From Bursaphelenchus xylophilus (lineage: Eukaryota; Nematoda; Chromadorea; Rhabditida; Aphelenchoididae), in the NCBI GenBank assembly GCA_904066235.2, contig CAJFCV020000006.1, positions 6,696,001 through 6,760,000 of the forward strand: DNA of 64,000 bases. Reading direction: 5' to 3'. Numbering within the stretch: the first letter of the stretch is position 1; every line of letters begins with the position of its first letter. This document shows, one piece after another, positions 50,043 through 61,299 of the stretch. The position numbers and the translations under genes are program-made. Under the pieces are notes generated by a model. The model had not been told where the DNA came from, did not search any database, and was given only the letters and a program-made list of their open reading frames with translations.

Positions 50043-50780
50043 TCACCGAGTCCAAAAGCAATAAAAGGAATACATAAATATAATTACAACTATACACCCG
50101 ACGATGAAGATCGTCATGTCTTCCGAAACTCGTCGTTCGATCAACCCGATGGTTGTATTTGATAGACCCAGGGTCTGTCCTATGGAATGAACCGCTTTTC
50201 TGACTCCTTTTAGATTAAAATGCTGACTTTTCAATGTGGCCAAGACACTTTCGGCGTTACCAATTAAATCGTCGACTCCTCGATGGGCACCTTTCATCCG
50301 ATCGTTAAGGAGTAATTCCTGGTCTTCAAAGTTAAGAGTAGTCTCATTCGGACGAAACCTAAACTCAAGATATGAGAACTGATGATAAACAGCCGAACCT
50401 TTGTGTAAGTAATTCGTTCCTTTCATGGGCATGCCTCCATTTGTTAGCCAACCTCATTTGAATTGCGTTGAACGATGATTCCAGCCCTCGATTGTCGTAT
50501 TTTAGTTGGTCTACTTTAATTTTCAATTGCCGTCGTTTGTTGACAGGCTCCCTACTAACTTGATGTTCTAATCGGGCACACATGTCATTCAATTGTCTGA
50601 AAAATAAATAATAAGGGAATATTTGATACTGGAATCCAAGATTTGAGAGACTTACACAATCTGGCCTTGAATTTCTTGAAATATAGGTTGAGCCTCGCTT
50701 TCATTGACAGAAGTTTCTAGTCTGCCCATATTGAACTGCACCTTTTGGGTCAAATTACTGGTTTGATGAAATAAATCCAT
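50043..50780 (-). CDS. memb-1: Membrin, Golgi Qb-SNARE (GOSR2/MEMB-1)
   Basis: An ER-to-Golgi and intra-Golgi SNARE. The start is MDLFHQTSNLTQKVQFNMGR with LETSVNESEAQPIF, matching the membrin N-terminal helix. Then QLNDMCARLEHQVSREPVNK and RRQLKIKVDQLKYD, the membrin signature (PNKR...VDQLKYD). The SNARE helix is MKGAHRGVDDLIGNAESVLA to LKGVRKAVHSIGQTLGLSNT with IGLIERR, followed by the tail anchor MTIFIVGCIVVIIFMYSFYC and FWTR. About 210 residues, normal length. It is divergent from NKAP; GGGCGCAGCTCGCC lies between them at 50906. Confidence 0.94.
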
Positions 50781-51041
50781 TTTAATTGTTGTATTTACAG
50801 AAATAAGCCAACGAGATATGCACAAACAAGCGACCAAGAACAAAAATAGAGATTCTGAAATGCTTCCACTTGTCTGTATTTCGCTGACGTATTTTTTAGA
50901 AACACGGGCGCAGCTCGCCAATCTTTTGTAGTCGCCTAGTTTGAGTTCAAGAAAATACAAGTATAATATATTTATTTTTATTTATTAATTGTACGCACAC
51001 TACTCTATGCCTAATAACGTATTAAAATTATATTGCTAAAC

Positions 51042-52101
<1,060 letters not shown>

Positions 52102-52196
52102 ATTGTAGATAATATACCTGTTATTCTGATTTGGTCGGTTACCTTTACTATTATATGTTTTTTTGTTGTTATTATAGTTATTATTGGATTAGACAG

Positions 52197-53061
52197 ATGC
52201 TTTACGATTCTACAATTGGGAATGAAGATGTGAAGAACATGGTATTTGAGAGAAATGGTGAGTATAAAAGATACGATATTTATTTATTCAGCCCAAGTAG
52301 TGGAGTATAATTTTTTGGAAGCTCTCGGAGGGGCATGTGTTTTTACATCACAACTGGATATGGTCATTATTTACTTCACTTTGTTCGAATTTATCGAAGC
52401 CAAATCCTTGAACACTCCAGTGGTGATCTTGATGGTGGTGTCTTTTGTTTTAATAAATCAAGCCATATCTTTCCTTATAACTGGGACGTTTAAATTCAAA
52501 GAGAAGGTCAAGTCCGTGCTCACCTTCCTTCTGTTTGGTTATGGATTTACGCCCATGATACGGACATTTACCACATCGGTGTGCACGGATACCATCTATG
52601 CGGTCTCTTGGGTGGCATTTGTGTTAAGCTTAGTCTTTCAGGATTATGGTTTGAAAGGCCCAACGTAAGTATATAATGTTCTTGAATTATATACATGCGT
52701 CCATTTCAGAGTCAGTCATGTTCTTTCTGTGAATTTGGGGATCTCGGCTTCTGTGTTCCTCATCTCCAGAATGGGCGACGACTTCGATGCCTTCTGGCTT
52801 CTGACCACGGCCATCTGTTTTTTTGTTTATTGGCCTCAGGTTAGAAATAGAATCAATTCCAAGGTTTCGGTGTTTCCTTTTGTTTATGAGTTCTTTTGTC
52901 TTGCCGTTGTCTTCTCCACGGTATCCTCAATATCTGAAAATTATCTTTATGTGGTTATCATGGTTCATGTTGTGTTATTATTGCTATTTCCTTTAGCGTT
53001 GATGGCGTTTCAGCCTATGAAGAATACGATAACCGGGCCGTGGGATATTCTTGCGTCCTGA
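52197..53061 (+). CDS. PIGC: PIG-C, GPI-GlcNAc transferase subunit
   Basis: A multi-pass ER membrane subunit of the complex that starts GPI-anchor synthesis by adding GlcNAc to phosphatidylinositol. MLYDSTIGNEDVKNMVFERN begins it, then after a short intron VEYNFLEALGGACVF and hydrophobic helices. Family landmarks are LLFGYGFTPMIRTFTTSVCT with DTIYAVS, then LVFQDYG, VSHVLSVNLGISASVFLISR, and the C-terminal PMKNTITGPWDILAS (PIG-C ...ENI.GPWDE). About 270 residues and seven or eight hydrophobic segments, as expected. It is probably the downstream gene of an operon with NKAP; an acceptor-like GATTAG lies just before the ATG. Confidence 0.92.
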
Positions 53062-53579
53062 TTATGATCTCATTTTTTTATAAACCCGATAAATTTATGA
53101 AAATTTAAAGACTCGTGTTTTAGCTATTGAAAGAAGGACTATGTAAATAAAGGTGCTATTTTTCGAGCTAGAAAACGAAACTTTGTAGGATCGTACTTAC
53201 GAGCACGCGCCAATTTATTTTCTAAATTTATGCGAAGTCTCATCAAAATATAAGCGTCGTACTTGGGGTACCTTCCCTTTTAATAAGAAAAAATCAATAG
53301 TGACATTTCGTATGATTGCAGTGAAAAAAAATCTGTCGAATTTAACAGTGTCCAATTTCCCCCTGTGATATTTCCATGAAGCCATAGATAGGTAAGGGCT
53401 TAATAAAATGAAACATAGAAGAAAGGAAAGAAAAGAAATAATTTCTGTCATTATAACTATCGAATTTTTATAATTAAATCAAAGTAGGCTCCGCCTTTTT
53501 TAACTTATAGGTGTAAATTCGAGTTCCCTGGAAATAATTTGGAGTGTTCATAATTCCATTGTCAGAACAAGGTTAGGAT
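53062..53579. other. Intergenic region with MITE B copy 7 fragment
   Basis: At about 53190-53280 CATCAAAATATAAGCGTCGT with ACTTGGGGTACCTTCCCTT is a family B right end. 53290-53370 (CAATAGTGACATTTCGTATG; GTGTCCAATTTCC) repeats the palindrome found at 35067. There is no coding sign. Confidence 0.55.
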
Positions 53580-55356
53580 ATGATTGAATCTAAAAGATAT
53601 CGTCGAGATGAAGATCCGACCCATCCGAGTCCCTCTGTTGTAGTTCATGTTAGAAATCTCGGACCTTTGGTTACTGAAGCTGATTTGGTGGATTCGTTAA
53701 CTCCAATTGGTCCAGTGGCATACACAACCTGCATGCCAAATAAAGGAATGGCCCTTGTAAGTTTGAGCTCAATAAACTATTGCTCCTAGGTGGAATTCGA
53801 AAGTTTGGAAGATGCCAGAAGATGTGTTTCAATGTCGCAGACGTCGCCCATCGATGTAGCTGGAGCCCCAGCTCTTTTTAATTATTCAACTTCTCAAATT
53901 ATCCAACGGACAGCTCTTGAATCGGAGAAACCAAACAAAATATTATGCCTTACAATAACTAATTTAAAATACCCGATTAATGTCCGGGTTATTTATAAGG
54001 TATCGTTATCTTCACTACTGTTACAGTTATCTTAGATCGCTAATCAGTTTGGAACAGTTGAGAAGATCTCAATACTCCGAAGAAATTCAGTTCATGCGCT
54101 CGTAGAATTTGAAACAATCGATATGAGCAAAGCCGCAAAATACGGACTGAACGGAGCTGAGATCTACAAAGATTGTAACGTGGTAAAGGCCGAATTCGCA
54201 AGGGTAAGCCCAAATACGAATGTTTATGTGTTGTGATTTTAGACAGAGTACATTAATGTAGCTCGACAGGATTTTGAACAATGGGATTACACGATTGACC
54301 GTAAGAAAATGTTTTAACTTCACAAAAGGTTGTTTCTGTTTCAGCAGATGGTCCTGATCCAACATTCCGTCCTTCCGATCCAATCCCCGCATCCCCAACA
54401 GCAGTTATTGACCAAGCGGTGTATAGTAAGATTAAATAAATGCATGACGGGTGTGTTTACAGATAATCATTCTTTGGCGCAAGCTCAGCAACAGGCTCTG
54501 AAGGATATGGGTGGACGAATAAGTGATCATTACGGAAAAGAGTCTAGGAATTCAAGTTACGATTATCCCGATCGATCCAGACAAAGCAGATTCCAGACAA
54601 CTCCAGATGATTATGGGTCAGAGAAAAGACATGGAACGGAGACAAGTGTTCTAATGGTGTATGGAGTCAACCATGAACAGTTTGATTGCGATAGAATATT
54701 CAACCTGTTCTGTTGTTATGGGAATGTGATTAAGGTGAGTAGAAGATATGTTTACGGTTATAATTTTTAGGTTAAATTTATGCATTCTAAACCAGATACG
54801 TGTATGGTGCAAATGGGGACATCTCATGAGGCCACAAACGTCCTCAAATACCTACAAGGAGCTGCTGTATTTAACACAACATTGGCCATTCGTCCTTCGA
54901 AACAGAATGTGTTACGAGATTTGGCCGGTGAACCGTTTCAATTGGGGGATGGGCTTCCTTCATTCACGGATTACACTCAAAGCCGACTTCAGCGATTTTC
55001 AATCCCTGCGTTGGCTGCGCGCAACCGGATTGTATATCCAACAAATCAATTGCATTTCTTCTGCGCTCCGATGGATGTTACTGAGTCATTTATTATCGAC
55101 GTAAGAACGTCCGGCCTTTCTATCTAGATTTTAGATATTTAAAAGTCGTCATGGACCTCATCCTCAGAACGCACTTATCTTCAACACGAGATCTGATCGA
55201 TTCTCATCAGGGCTGGTGACCTTTGACAGCCCAGAAAGTGCGACTGAAGCTCTTATGGCCTACAATCACATGACCGTAGAGTCCAAAAACTTTGAAACAT
55301 TTGTTTTGAAGTTGGCTTTTGCTGGTAGTAAAGATCGAGAATACCGACAACATTAA
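53580..55356 (+). CDS. hrpl-1: hnRNP L family RNA-binding protein
   Basis: A splicing regulator with several RRMs. RRM1: SVVVHVRNLGPLVTEADLVD, GMALVEFESLEDARRCV. RRM2: ILCLTITNLKYPINVRVIYK, ISILRRNSVHALVEFE, AAKYGLNGAEIYKDCNVVKA, then DFEQWDYTID. A Ser/Arg/Tyr linker follows. RRM3: SVLMVYGVNHEQFDCDRIFN, LFCCYGNVIKVKFMH, TCMVQMGTSHEATNVLKYLQ. RRM4: LHFFCAPMDVTESFIIDIFK and a C-terminal LKLAFAGSKDREYRQH. Domain order and the DNDSWDYT-like block are those of hnRNP L/LL. There are about eight introns, all short. It converges on PSMD9, stops 90 bases apart. Confidence 0.94.
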
Positions 55357-55445
55357 TCCGCAAAAAGTTTAATTTATTGTTCCTTTATCAATTGTAATAA
55401 AGACAGACCCGTATCGACAGTAACCTCCTCTTTCTCAAGTTTGTT

Positions 55446-56188
55446 TCAATCCTCATTGTATACTTGTAATCTGGCACCGAAGATGCCCACTCCATCCCAA
55501 GGGCCTGGCAGGGCGATTAGACGGTGGACCTTTATCTTCCTCAATACCGTAATATGGAGCTCTTTCTAAAACGTTGTAATCGTATCGATATCTTACCCCA
55601 ACAAGTCCCGTCACGACTTCACTGATTTGACGGAGGCCTTCGAAATTTAGAGCATGGATTTTGTCAAATTGAACGACTTTATCGCCTTCCGCAAGTCCCT
55701 TAAATAAGCGAACCTAATAATATTTTAACTTTGAACTACCGCATGATAGGCAGGAGAATTGTAGACGACGTTCTCAACAAGAAGGAATGCCCTGTTTGTT
55801 GGGCGTCTAACTGCAGGCTCTGTAGGTTTGGCAGTTCCTGACAGTCCGGGTGTTTTTTGATGCAGCTCCCCCAACGCCTTTTCGATTTCATCGGTTAAGG
55901 CTTTTCGATCGTTCGTCAAGGCTAAACAACAATAAACATCTTAAAAAAACACATACCAATAATATTCTTTCGAGTCAGTCTAATTGCTGGGAGATCTAGA
56001 TCACTTCTGGGAAAGCCCTCGGCATCCACCAAAGGGGTTTCCATGTCCACATCAAGCTATAAAGATAATACATTCTAATTTTCGCCGCTTACTGTCTTTA
56101 GGGTATGATGAAGATGGCCCAGTTCCTTATCAATATTGTCTCTTTCCAAGATTAATTGTTTTACATCGTATTTGTTAACTCCGGCCAT
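55446..56188 (-). CDS. psmd-9: PSMD9 (p27), proteasome assembly chaperone with PDZ domain
   Basis: A chaperone for the 19S base ATPases Rpt4/Rpt5. Exon 1: MAGVNKYDVKQLILERDNID and KELGHLHHTLKT; exon 2: LDVDMETPLVDAEGFPRSDL with DLPAIRLTRKNIIA (family motif PLVD.EG.PR.D.D); exon 3: LTNDRKALTDEIEKALGELH, a linker, then the PDZ fold AFLLVENVVYNSPAYHA; exon 4: GLAEGDKVVQFDKIHALNFE and GLRQISEVV; last exon: LHITVLRKIKVHRLIALPGP with WDGVGIFGARLQVYNED. All segments match PSMD9 in order. It shares a 118-base divergent promoter with the carrier gene. Confidence 0.93.
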
Positions 56189-56306
56189 TGTAACCTGCAG
56201 TTAGATAGTTTTAACAAACTATAGTTTATAACCCTTCTTCGACTTTGGCGCGATGATTTTTTTATTTTGCAGGACGTCAGAATAAATCGTTCGTGTTGGG
56301 ACCCGC

Positions 56307-57364
56307 ATGTCAAATTATGGCCATCTTATTGGTGGATTGGCTGGTGGTGTAGCAAGCACATTAGTATGTCATCCCCTCGACTTTTTGCGAATCCGATATT
56401 CAGGTAGACTAATCTTTAAAGAAAATTGATTCATTTTCTTGCAGCCGATGAAGGAAGCAATTCAAGGCCAAGATACCGTAATTACTGGCATGCAGCAAGA
56501 GTCATCATCAGGGCGGAAGGGGTGCGGGGGTTGTATCAAGGTCTTAGTCCGAGCATAATTGCTTCCCCATTATCATGGGGTTTATATTTCCATATGTAAG
56601 TCCTCTTTTGTCGTTCGTAGTATCGGACTTGTACATTGTAGTCCCTTTTCAGATACCATGAGATTCATGACTTTTGTGGGTTAGACCACAAAACCCCAAG
56701 CCACTCGATAAACCTCGGCCTGGGCTGTGTATCGGGAGCCCTTGTTATGGCAGTCACCAATCCACTATGGGTGGTTAAGACAAGACTTTGTCTTCAATAT
56801 GAGCACCAAATCAGAAAATACCGCGGATTTGGACATTGCTTGCTGACGATATGGAAAGAAGAAGGCTTGGCTGGTTATTACAAAGTATGTTGAGACAAGA
56901 CCGAATTTATTTTCTGTAGGGATTTGTCCCCGGATTGTTGGGAACTGTAAATGGATCCATTCAATTTGCCATTTATAACTTCCTGAAGCATCAGAGAACA
57001 AGTTATCTTCAAATATCGAATGATACTCCGTTGGTGAGCTTTTCTTTTGCCAAAGAGTACACTTTGCTTAGGGTGCTGTTTGGTATCTCCTCTTCTCGTC
57101 GATATCAAAAGCTTTGGCAACTGTATTAACGTTCCCTTATCAGGTTGTTCGAACCCGTCTTCAGGTAAAGCAATAAGAGCCCCTTTACTTTATTTTCAGG
57201 ATCATAATGCCCACTATAAGGGCCTTGTCCATTGTTGTCGGTCCACCTATCGTCTTGAAGGAGTCCGGGGATTCTATAAGGGAATGTGGATGGCCACTCT
57301 CAAGCAATTGCCGACGGCGGTCATCACTTACACTGTCTATGAGTACGCTCGACACTTGACATAA
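56307..57364 (+). CDS. SLC25A32: Mitochondrial carrier, SLC25A32-like (folate/FAD transporter)
   Basis: An inner-membrane carrier; the SLC25A32 group moves folate or FAD into mitochondria. MSNYGHLIGGLAGGVASTLV starts helix 1 with the first signature HPLDFLRIRY. Second repeat: GALVMAVTNPLWVVKTRLCL. Third repeat: LATVLTFPYQVVRTRLQD. The conserved RAEGVRGLYQGLSPSIIASP and GLAGYYKGFVPGLLGT and the PLWVVKTRL form match SLC25A32. About 290 residues, standard for six transmembrane helices. The first signature reads PLDFLRIR instead of PLD..K.R. Its stop is one base from the stop of the convergent Ly6-like gene. Confidence 0.9.
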
Positions 57365-57365
57365 A

Positions 57366-57846
57366 TCAATAGGGGAATTTAATCTTGTTTTCTCTGTTAA
57401 ATTTGATCTCATCTGGTAAAGCTTTTGTCCAGAAAGTGTACTGTTTTTCCATTACCCCCAAATAGTAAGTGACTCCGGTATCATTGTTACAACTGCTGTG
57501 TTTGCAACATTTGGCACATGTGACCTGATGTTGGCCATATCCATCTGAATCACACAGTTCCGGACATTGGACAGCACATCCCCGAGTGATGGAGGTAAAA
57601 GAATTGAGAGTTGTGGTTACGGTAGTCTGGGAAAATAATTTTGGAAACGGCGTTACTCACAATGCATTCCTTCTCCCAGGGTGCACAAGGTCTGATAACC
57701 TGGTTTTTGGGCTTCTCTAGAAGAGTATCATTGGCACACCATCCATCTTCACTGTCATAGACATCGTTGAAGTTAAATGTACAGGAATAACAACTAATCC
57801 CATGCACTGGATAGACAATCCCAAGTGCTACGATGAAAATTTTCAT
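57366..57846 (-). CDS. Secreted or membrane-bound Ly6/uPAR-like cysteine-rich protein
   Basis: A signal peptide (MKIFIVALGIVYPVHG) is followed by ISCYSCTFNFNDVYDSEDGW C, the CYxC start of a three-finger Ly6/uPAR domain. Exon 1 ends CAPWEKECI; exon 2 continues TTVTTTLNSFTSITRGCAVQ, CPELC, CAKCCKHSSCNND, the CCxxxxCN end of the fold, then GVTYYLGVMEKQYTFWTKAL and a short charged tail. There is no clear GPI hydrophobic tail, so it is probably secreted, unless the end is mis-spliced. Nematodes have many such genes, mostly of unknown function; no orthologue assigned. Confidence 0.82.
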
Positions 57847-58127
57847 GGCAAAATAGAGTATTTGTTAGCCCAGGTATGCTTTAAATGCCCTCCGGGTATT
57901 AGACATAGCCCATTTGAGCTTGGAGTGCCCATTTCCGGGTTATTTCCTTGCTTCTGAAGGAAAGCCAGAAAAATGAGAGAGGATACCGTAATTGAGGGAT
58001 GAGTTCTTTTTATGGGTGAGAAAGATCTCGATTATTATTGGGACCTAAACAATGGACCGCTTTCATTGAAAAAGAAAAGGAGTCAGAAAATAAAAACAAA
58101 TGGAGAAAAAGAAAAACGGGTGGCCGT
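57847..58127. other. Short intergenic spacer, nothing recognised
   Basis: Between the Ly6-like start and the tRNA gene. No exon or repeat is recognised. Confidence 0.4.
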
Positions 58128-58199
58128 GGGGGTATAGCTCAGGGGTAGAGCGCTCGCTTAGCATGCGAGAGGGCTGGGGTTCAATTCCCCATACCTCCA
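58128..58199 (+). tRNA. tRNA-Ala (anticodon AGC)
   Basis: A 72-base tRNA with a clean cloverleaf: acceptor GGGGGTA/TACCTCC plus discriminator A, D arm GCTCAGGGGTAGAGC, anticodon arm CTCGC-TTAGCAT-GCGAG with AGC, and T arm GGGGTTCAATTCCCC. A and B boxes are intact (TAGCTCAGGGG; GGTTCAATTCC). A TTTTT run follows within a few bases at 58205, the polymerase III stop. No intron. Confidence 0.97.
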
Positions 58200-58248
58200 T
58201 TACACTTTTTGGTTTATTTTCCTTTTGAAAATTATATATACATATTAG

Positions 58249-58442
58249 TAGTCCGTCCGGAAAGTCGCCGGACTGAAATCGGCGACGCGGACTCTGCGAC
58301 AACGAAAGTTCACTTTGCACTGTGCAATTTTTGGCTTTTTGCACCGTGCAATAGGCCTTTTGGGGCTGTTGCTCGCACCCTGAGTTTTCTTGCACAGTGC
58401 ACGTCGCTGAAATCATTCCAGCGACTTTACGAACGGACTGAT
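58249..58442. repeat. MITE of about 195 bp downstream of tRNA-Ala
   Basis: The left end TAGTCCGTCCGGAAAGTCGC is mirrored by GCGACTTTACGAACGGACTG at the right. Internal palindromes GCACTGTGC, GCACCGTGC and GCACAGTGC resemble those of the repeat at 19613. Confidence 0.7.
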
Positions 58443-58689
58443 ACATAAACAGTTATTCGCGGGTTACTTACGATCACGCTCATATGGATCTGCAATTGCA
58501 TTTTAGGGGCTTTGATGACTAGCCAAACACATGGATTGGTATTTTGTTGGCCCATAAGCCAGCGAAAAATATGGGGTTGCACTTTAAAGGTTTAGGTGGC
58601 TAGAACGATGTAAGGCTTTAAAAATCCAATCTAACTTTTTGACTAGCCATCTATGACTTCCTAACATTTTTGAATAAATAGTTTTTTTC

Positions 58690-58980
58690 GAAAATGTAGG
58701 GGGCCTGATCGGAGGAGGCGGTAATTCGCGTATCCGTATTTTTATTGAATACGGATACGTCAAAAATCGGCAATGGATGCAAGAAAGATTTTACAAAATT
58801 CGTGTATTTGGATACAGAAAAATCATACCAGCTGATTTGTCGTCGGATATCGATTTTTGGAGGGAAAAAATATCAGTATGAGTATCCATGTCCGAAAAAG
58901 CGTGAATCACGGCACGTAAAAGGTTTCAAACACTTCAGGGAATTCGCTGGAGTTTGTATGTGTATACTAATGTTTTAATA
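58690..58980. repeat. Palindromic stretch with 12-bp perfect hairpin
   Basis: CGTATCCGTATT (58729-58740) and AATACGGATACG (58748-58759) form a hairpin with a 7-base loop; variants of GTATCC/GGATAC follow at about 58810 and 58880. Possibly a degraded foldback. The rest of 58443-59387 shows no gene. Confidence 0.4.
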
Positions 58981-59387
58981 AAACATGATTTGATGGCTTT
59001 GCTGGCTCGAATGAATAACATAGCTGGTTCCTTCCATCCGGAAAATCAGGAAGGCCAAATAATAATACTATTCTCCCCATCCGACTTTGTTTTGCTTGTT
59101 TTGTAATTTATTAATATTACAACAAGTTCTTGAAAATAGGACTACAGGTGATATATCTCGTTCGTCGTTGGGCGGGTCGTGACTGCATTTATTCTTACTG
59201 TGCACGCCACTTACTTAACTATTAATGAAACGAAACTTTGCCTTCCTTCTCTTTCAGAATCCTCACAAATAAAACCCTGAGATTCGAGGCTGGGAATCTT
59301 GACTTCATTGAGTCCAACCTTGAAGGCGGAGTCATTTTTTTTGATATATAAAGTTGGATTCATTTCCTCCAATTATCCACATTCATC

Positions 59388-59819
59388 ATGATGCGGTCTC
59401 TGATTCTGTTCTTGTTCGGCCTCCTGATGCCAGTTTTATTGGCCAAGTCGGAACCGTAAGTGACGTAGCTACCGTAACCTCAATTAAAAAATAATGTTTT
59501 AAGGTCAGCCGGGGGTGTCTACGAATTCAATCCAAGTATGTTTTCATCTTATTTTAGATCAAATTTAGATGAATAATGCGCAATAAATAGGGTTTTTTAG
59601 GGGATTGGAAAGCCGACATGAGTCCCCATAACTTCTACAGATTCAGGTGGGTAAACGTGATCAAATTATATTAATATACAGACGCTACAATGTGTTCTCC
59701 AACGACAAGAGATCCGAGATGGAATTCGACGACCCACGGTGAGTACAGTACCCCTTCTAAACACCTATTTCAGATACTTTTCGACCGCGTTTGGAAAGAG
59801 AGCCAGCAGTTTCTTGTAA
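59388..59819 (+). CDS. nlp-7: Neuropeptide precursor, NLP-7-like
   Basis: A short secretory precursor of about 75 residues in five tiny exons. The signal peptide is MMRSLILFLFGLLMPVLLA. After splicing the rest reads SAGGVYEFNPRDW..., then FYRF-RR, YNVFSND-KR, SEMEFDDPRYFSTAFG-KR and ASSFL. Dibasic KR/RR sites and a Gly before KR predict an amidated peptide ending FDDPRYFSTAF-amide. As I recall, C. elegans NLP-7 contains a peptide ending FDDPRMFTSSF-amide and another ending HRYTMYD before KR, which fits both peptides here. Splicing was checked codon by codon and stays in frame throughout. Its stop lies 59 bases from the convergent SWEET gene. Confidence 0.82.
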
Positions 59820-59878
59820 TTTTGTATCTCCATTTAATGCCAATCCAACCCTTGAGCACCAATAAATGTTGTTTTTAT

Positions 59879-60844
59879 TTATAAATCCATTAATTTGGAA
59901 TTCTTTTTGGATTCTTTTCGTTCAGTGGGGTAGATGAAGAACATTGCCAGAAGGGATCCGTCCATGCAGCAGAAAACTCCATTGGCTAGCTAAAGGAATT
60001 AGTTGTTACAGTAACCTCGAAAATGCAATTGCAAGTCTTACCAACAGATAGAAATCATTGATCCCGATGGAATAAACGATCGCATGCAGCTCCATGATCC
60101 AGGTAAAGGCAACTGGGGCCAGTGGAACGAAGTCTATTACTTTGGTCTTGACAGCACGATACTAGATAAATAAAGTCTCGATAAAAAATACGTACCACCA
60201 AATAAGGGCAAACAAAAGAACCAGCGATTTGAGCGCCTGAGGCACATATCCCTATTAATTGTTTCCCTTCTTCGTGTGTAATTGAGGACGCATACATGAA
60301 CAAGAGCATCATAACCAGGGAAATCACCAGAATACCTCGAGTTAACCGCATCTAAAATTGTATTCTGTTGTATACAGCATGATGTCATTAAAACTTATAA
60401 TTTGTACCTTCTTGGTTCGATAATGTATTAGAAGCCCAACGAATGCAATCTGCATAAGAACAGCGTATGTTTGAAGGAGAATCAGCTTCAGATCTCCAAT
60501 GAAAACAGAGTACCGTAACCACAAGGTCGACCTTAAGAAATAAATATAAATTTCACGATCGTTGAGATGCAATTCATACCCAACGACCGCACAGATATAC
60601 GGTAGTGCAGTGTCTCCATCACTGCTTTTCCGACGATACCATTTATGGACTGCTTGTCTAAAATAGGAACAGTTCTCATTAACAACAGAACTTTAGAAGT
60701 GAAAAGTCAAATTTATTACACTGGACTGGCAATTAGAACAATAGCATGAAGAGCTGTGGAGGTTAGGAAGAGACTCCAGACAAGATTCTGAGTGTAATCT
60801 TGGTACAACTGGGACAAAGAAAGAGTCTCCCAATCGGCAGACAT
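59879..60844 (-). CDS. SWEET family sugar transporter
   Basis: A seven-helix sugar uniporter of the MtN3/SWEET family. Exon 1: MSADWETLSLSQLYQDYTQN and LVWSLFLTSTALHAIVLIAS. A hydrophobic series follows: TLWLRYSVFIGDLKLILLQT (the LWLRYG-type motif at the end of the first triple-helix bundle), IAFVGLLIHYR, MRLTRGILVISLVMMLLFMY. The second bundle starts with GSFVCPYLVYRAVKTKVIDF and VPLAPVAFTWIMELHAIVYS, then NDFYLL and ANGVFCCMDG. Tail: FIYPTERKESKKNSKLMDL. Length about 235 residues, slightly longer than most. Which sugar is moved cannot be told. Confidence 0.87.
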
Positions 60845-61034
60845 TACTCCAAAACAAATAATTGCATTCACGGATTCAGCCAACGGCTTATCGCTGGAAT
60901 CTCATGAGGAAGAAACGCCCGCCTGCTACGTCACCATGTCGTCACAGCAAGGCTACCTGATCCTTCATTTATTTTTATTGCCTTAGGACGTTTTCTTTTA
61001 TACATTTTTAAGATTTATCGTAGGAAAGCCAAAT

Positions 61035-61229
61035 TTAGAGGTTTTTGGTTCGAATTCTCTGTCCTGTAGCCATCTCTCCAACTGTTTTATCTCCCGCTGA
61101 CTTAACGACATTCTTTTTGATGTCCAACTTTGAAAGGAGTCTTTCTTGACAGGATTCTGTGGTGCAAAGCATTTTCCTTACACTAAGAACCAGATTAAAA
61201 TTATTTTTTACAGCGACCTTGTTTAGCAT
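61035..61229 (-). CDS. Possible small protein with mitochondrial-presequence-like start
   Basis: From the first in-frame ATG at 61229 the frame reads MLNKVAVKNNFNLVLSVRKM then LCTTESCQERLLSKLDIKKN and ends GQRIRTKNL, 64 residues, basic and Leu/Ser-rich at the start. It lies just below a CGCAGCTCGCGGG motif (61273-61286). It may be a real short gene or chance; no family recognised. Confidence 0.35.
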   Translation of the reverse strand: MLNKVAVKNNFNLVLSVRKMLCTTESCQERLLSKLDIKKNVVKSAGDKTVGEMATGQRIRTKNL

Positions 61230-61299
61230 TGACCCGTTTTTGTAATCTCGACTAATCCTTTCCAAGTGTCGGCCGCAGCTCGCGGGCTAGAATTATATG

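Noticed and set aside
58745..58978. 77-codon frame after the tRNA-Ala gene
   Set aside because: It is built from the GGATAC palindrome region and looks like repeat DNA.
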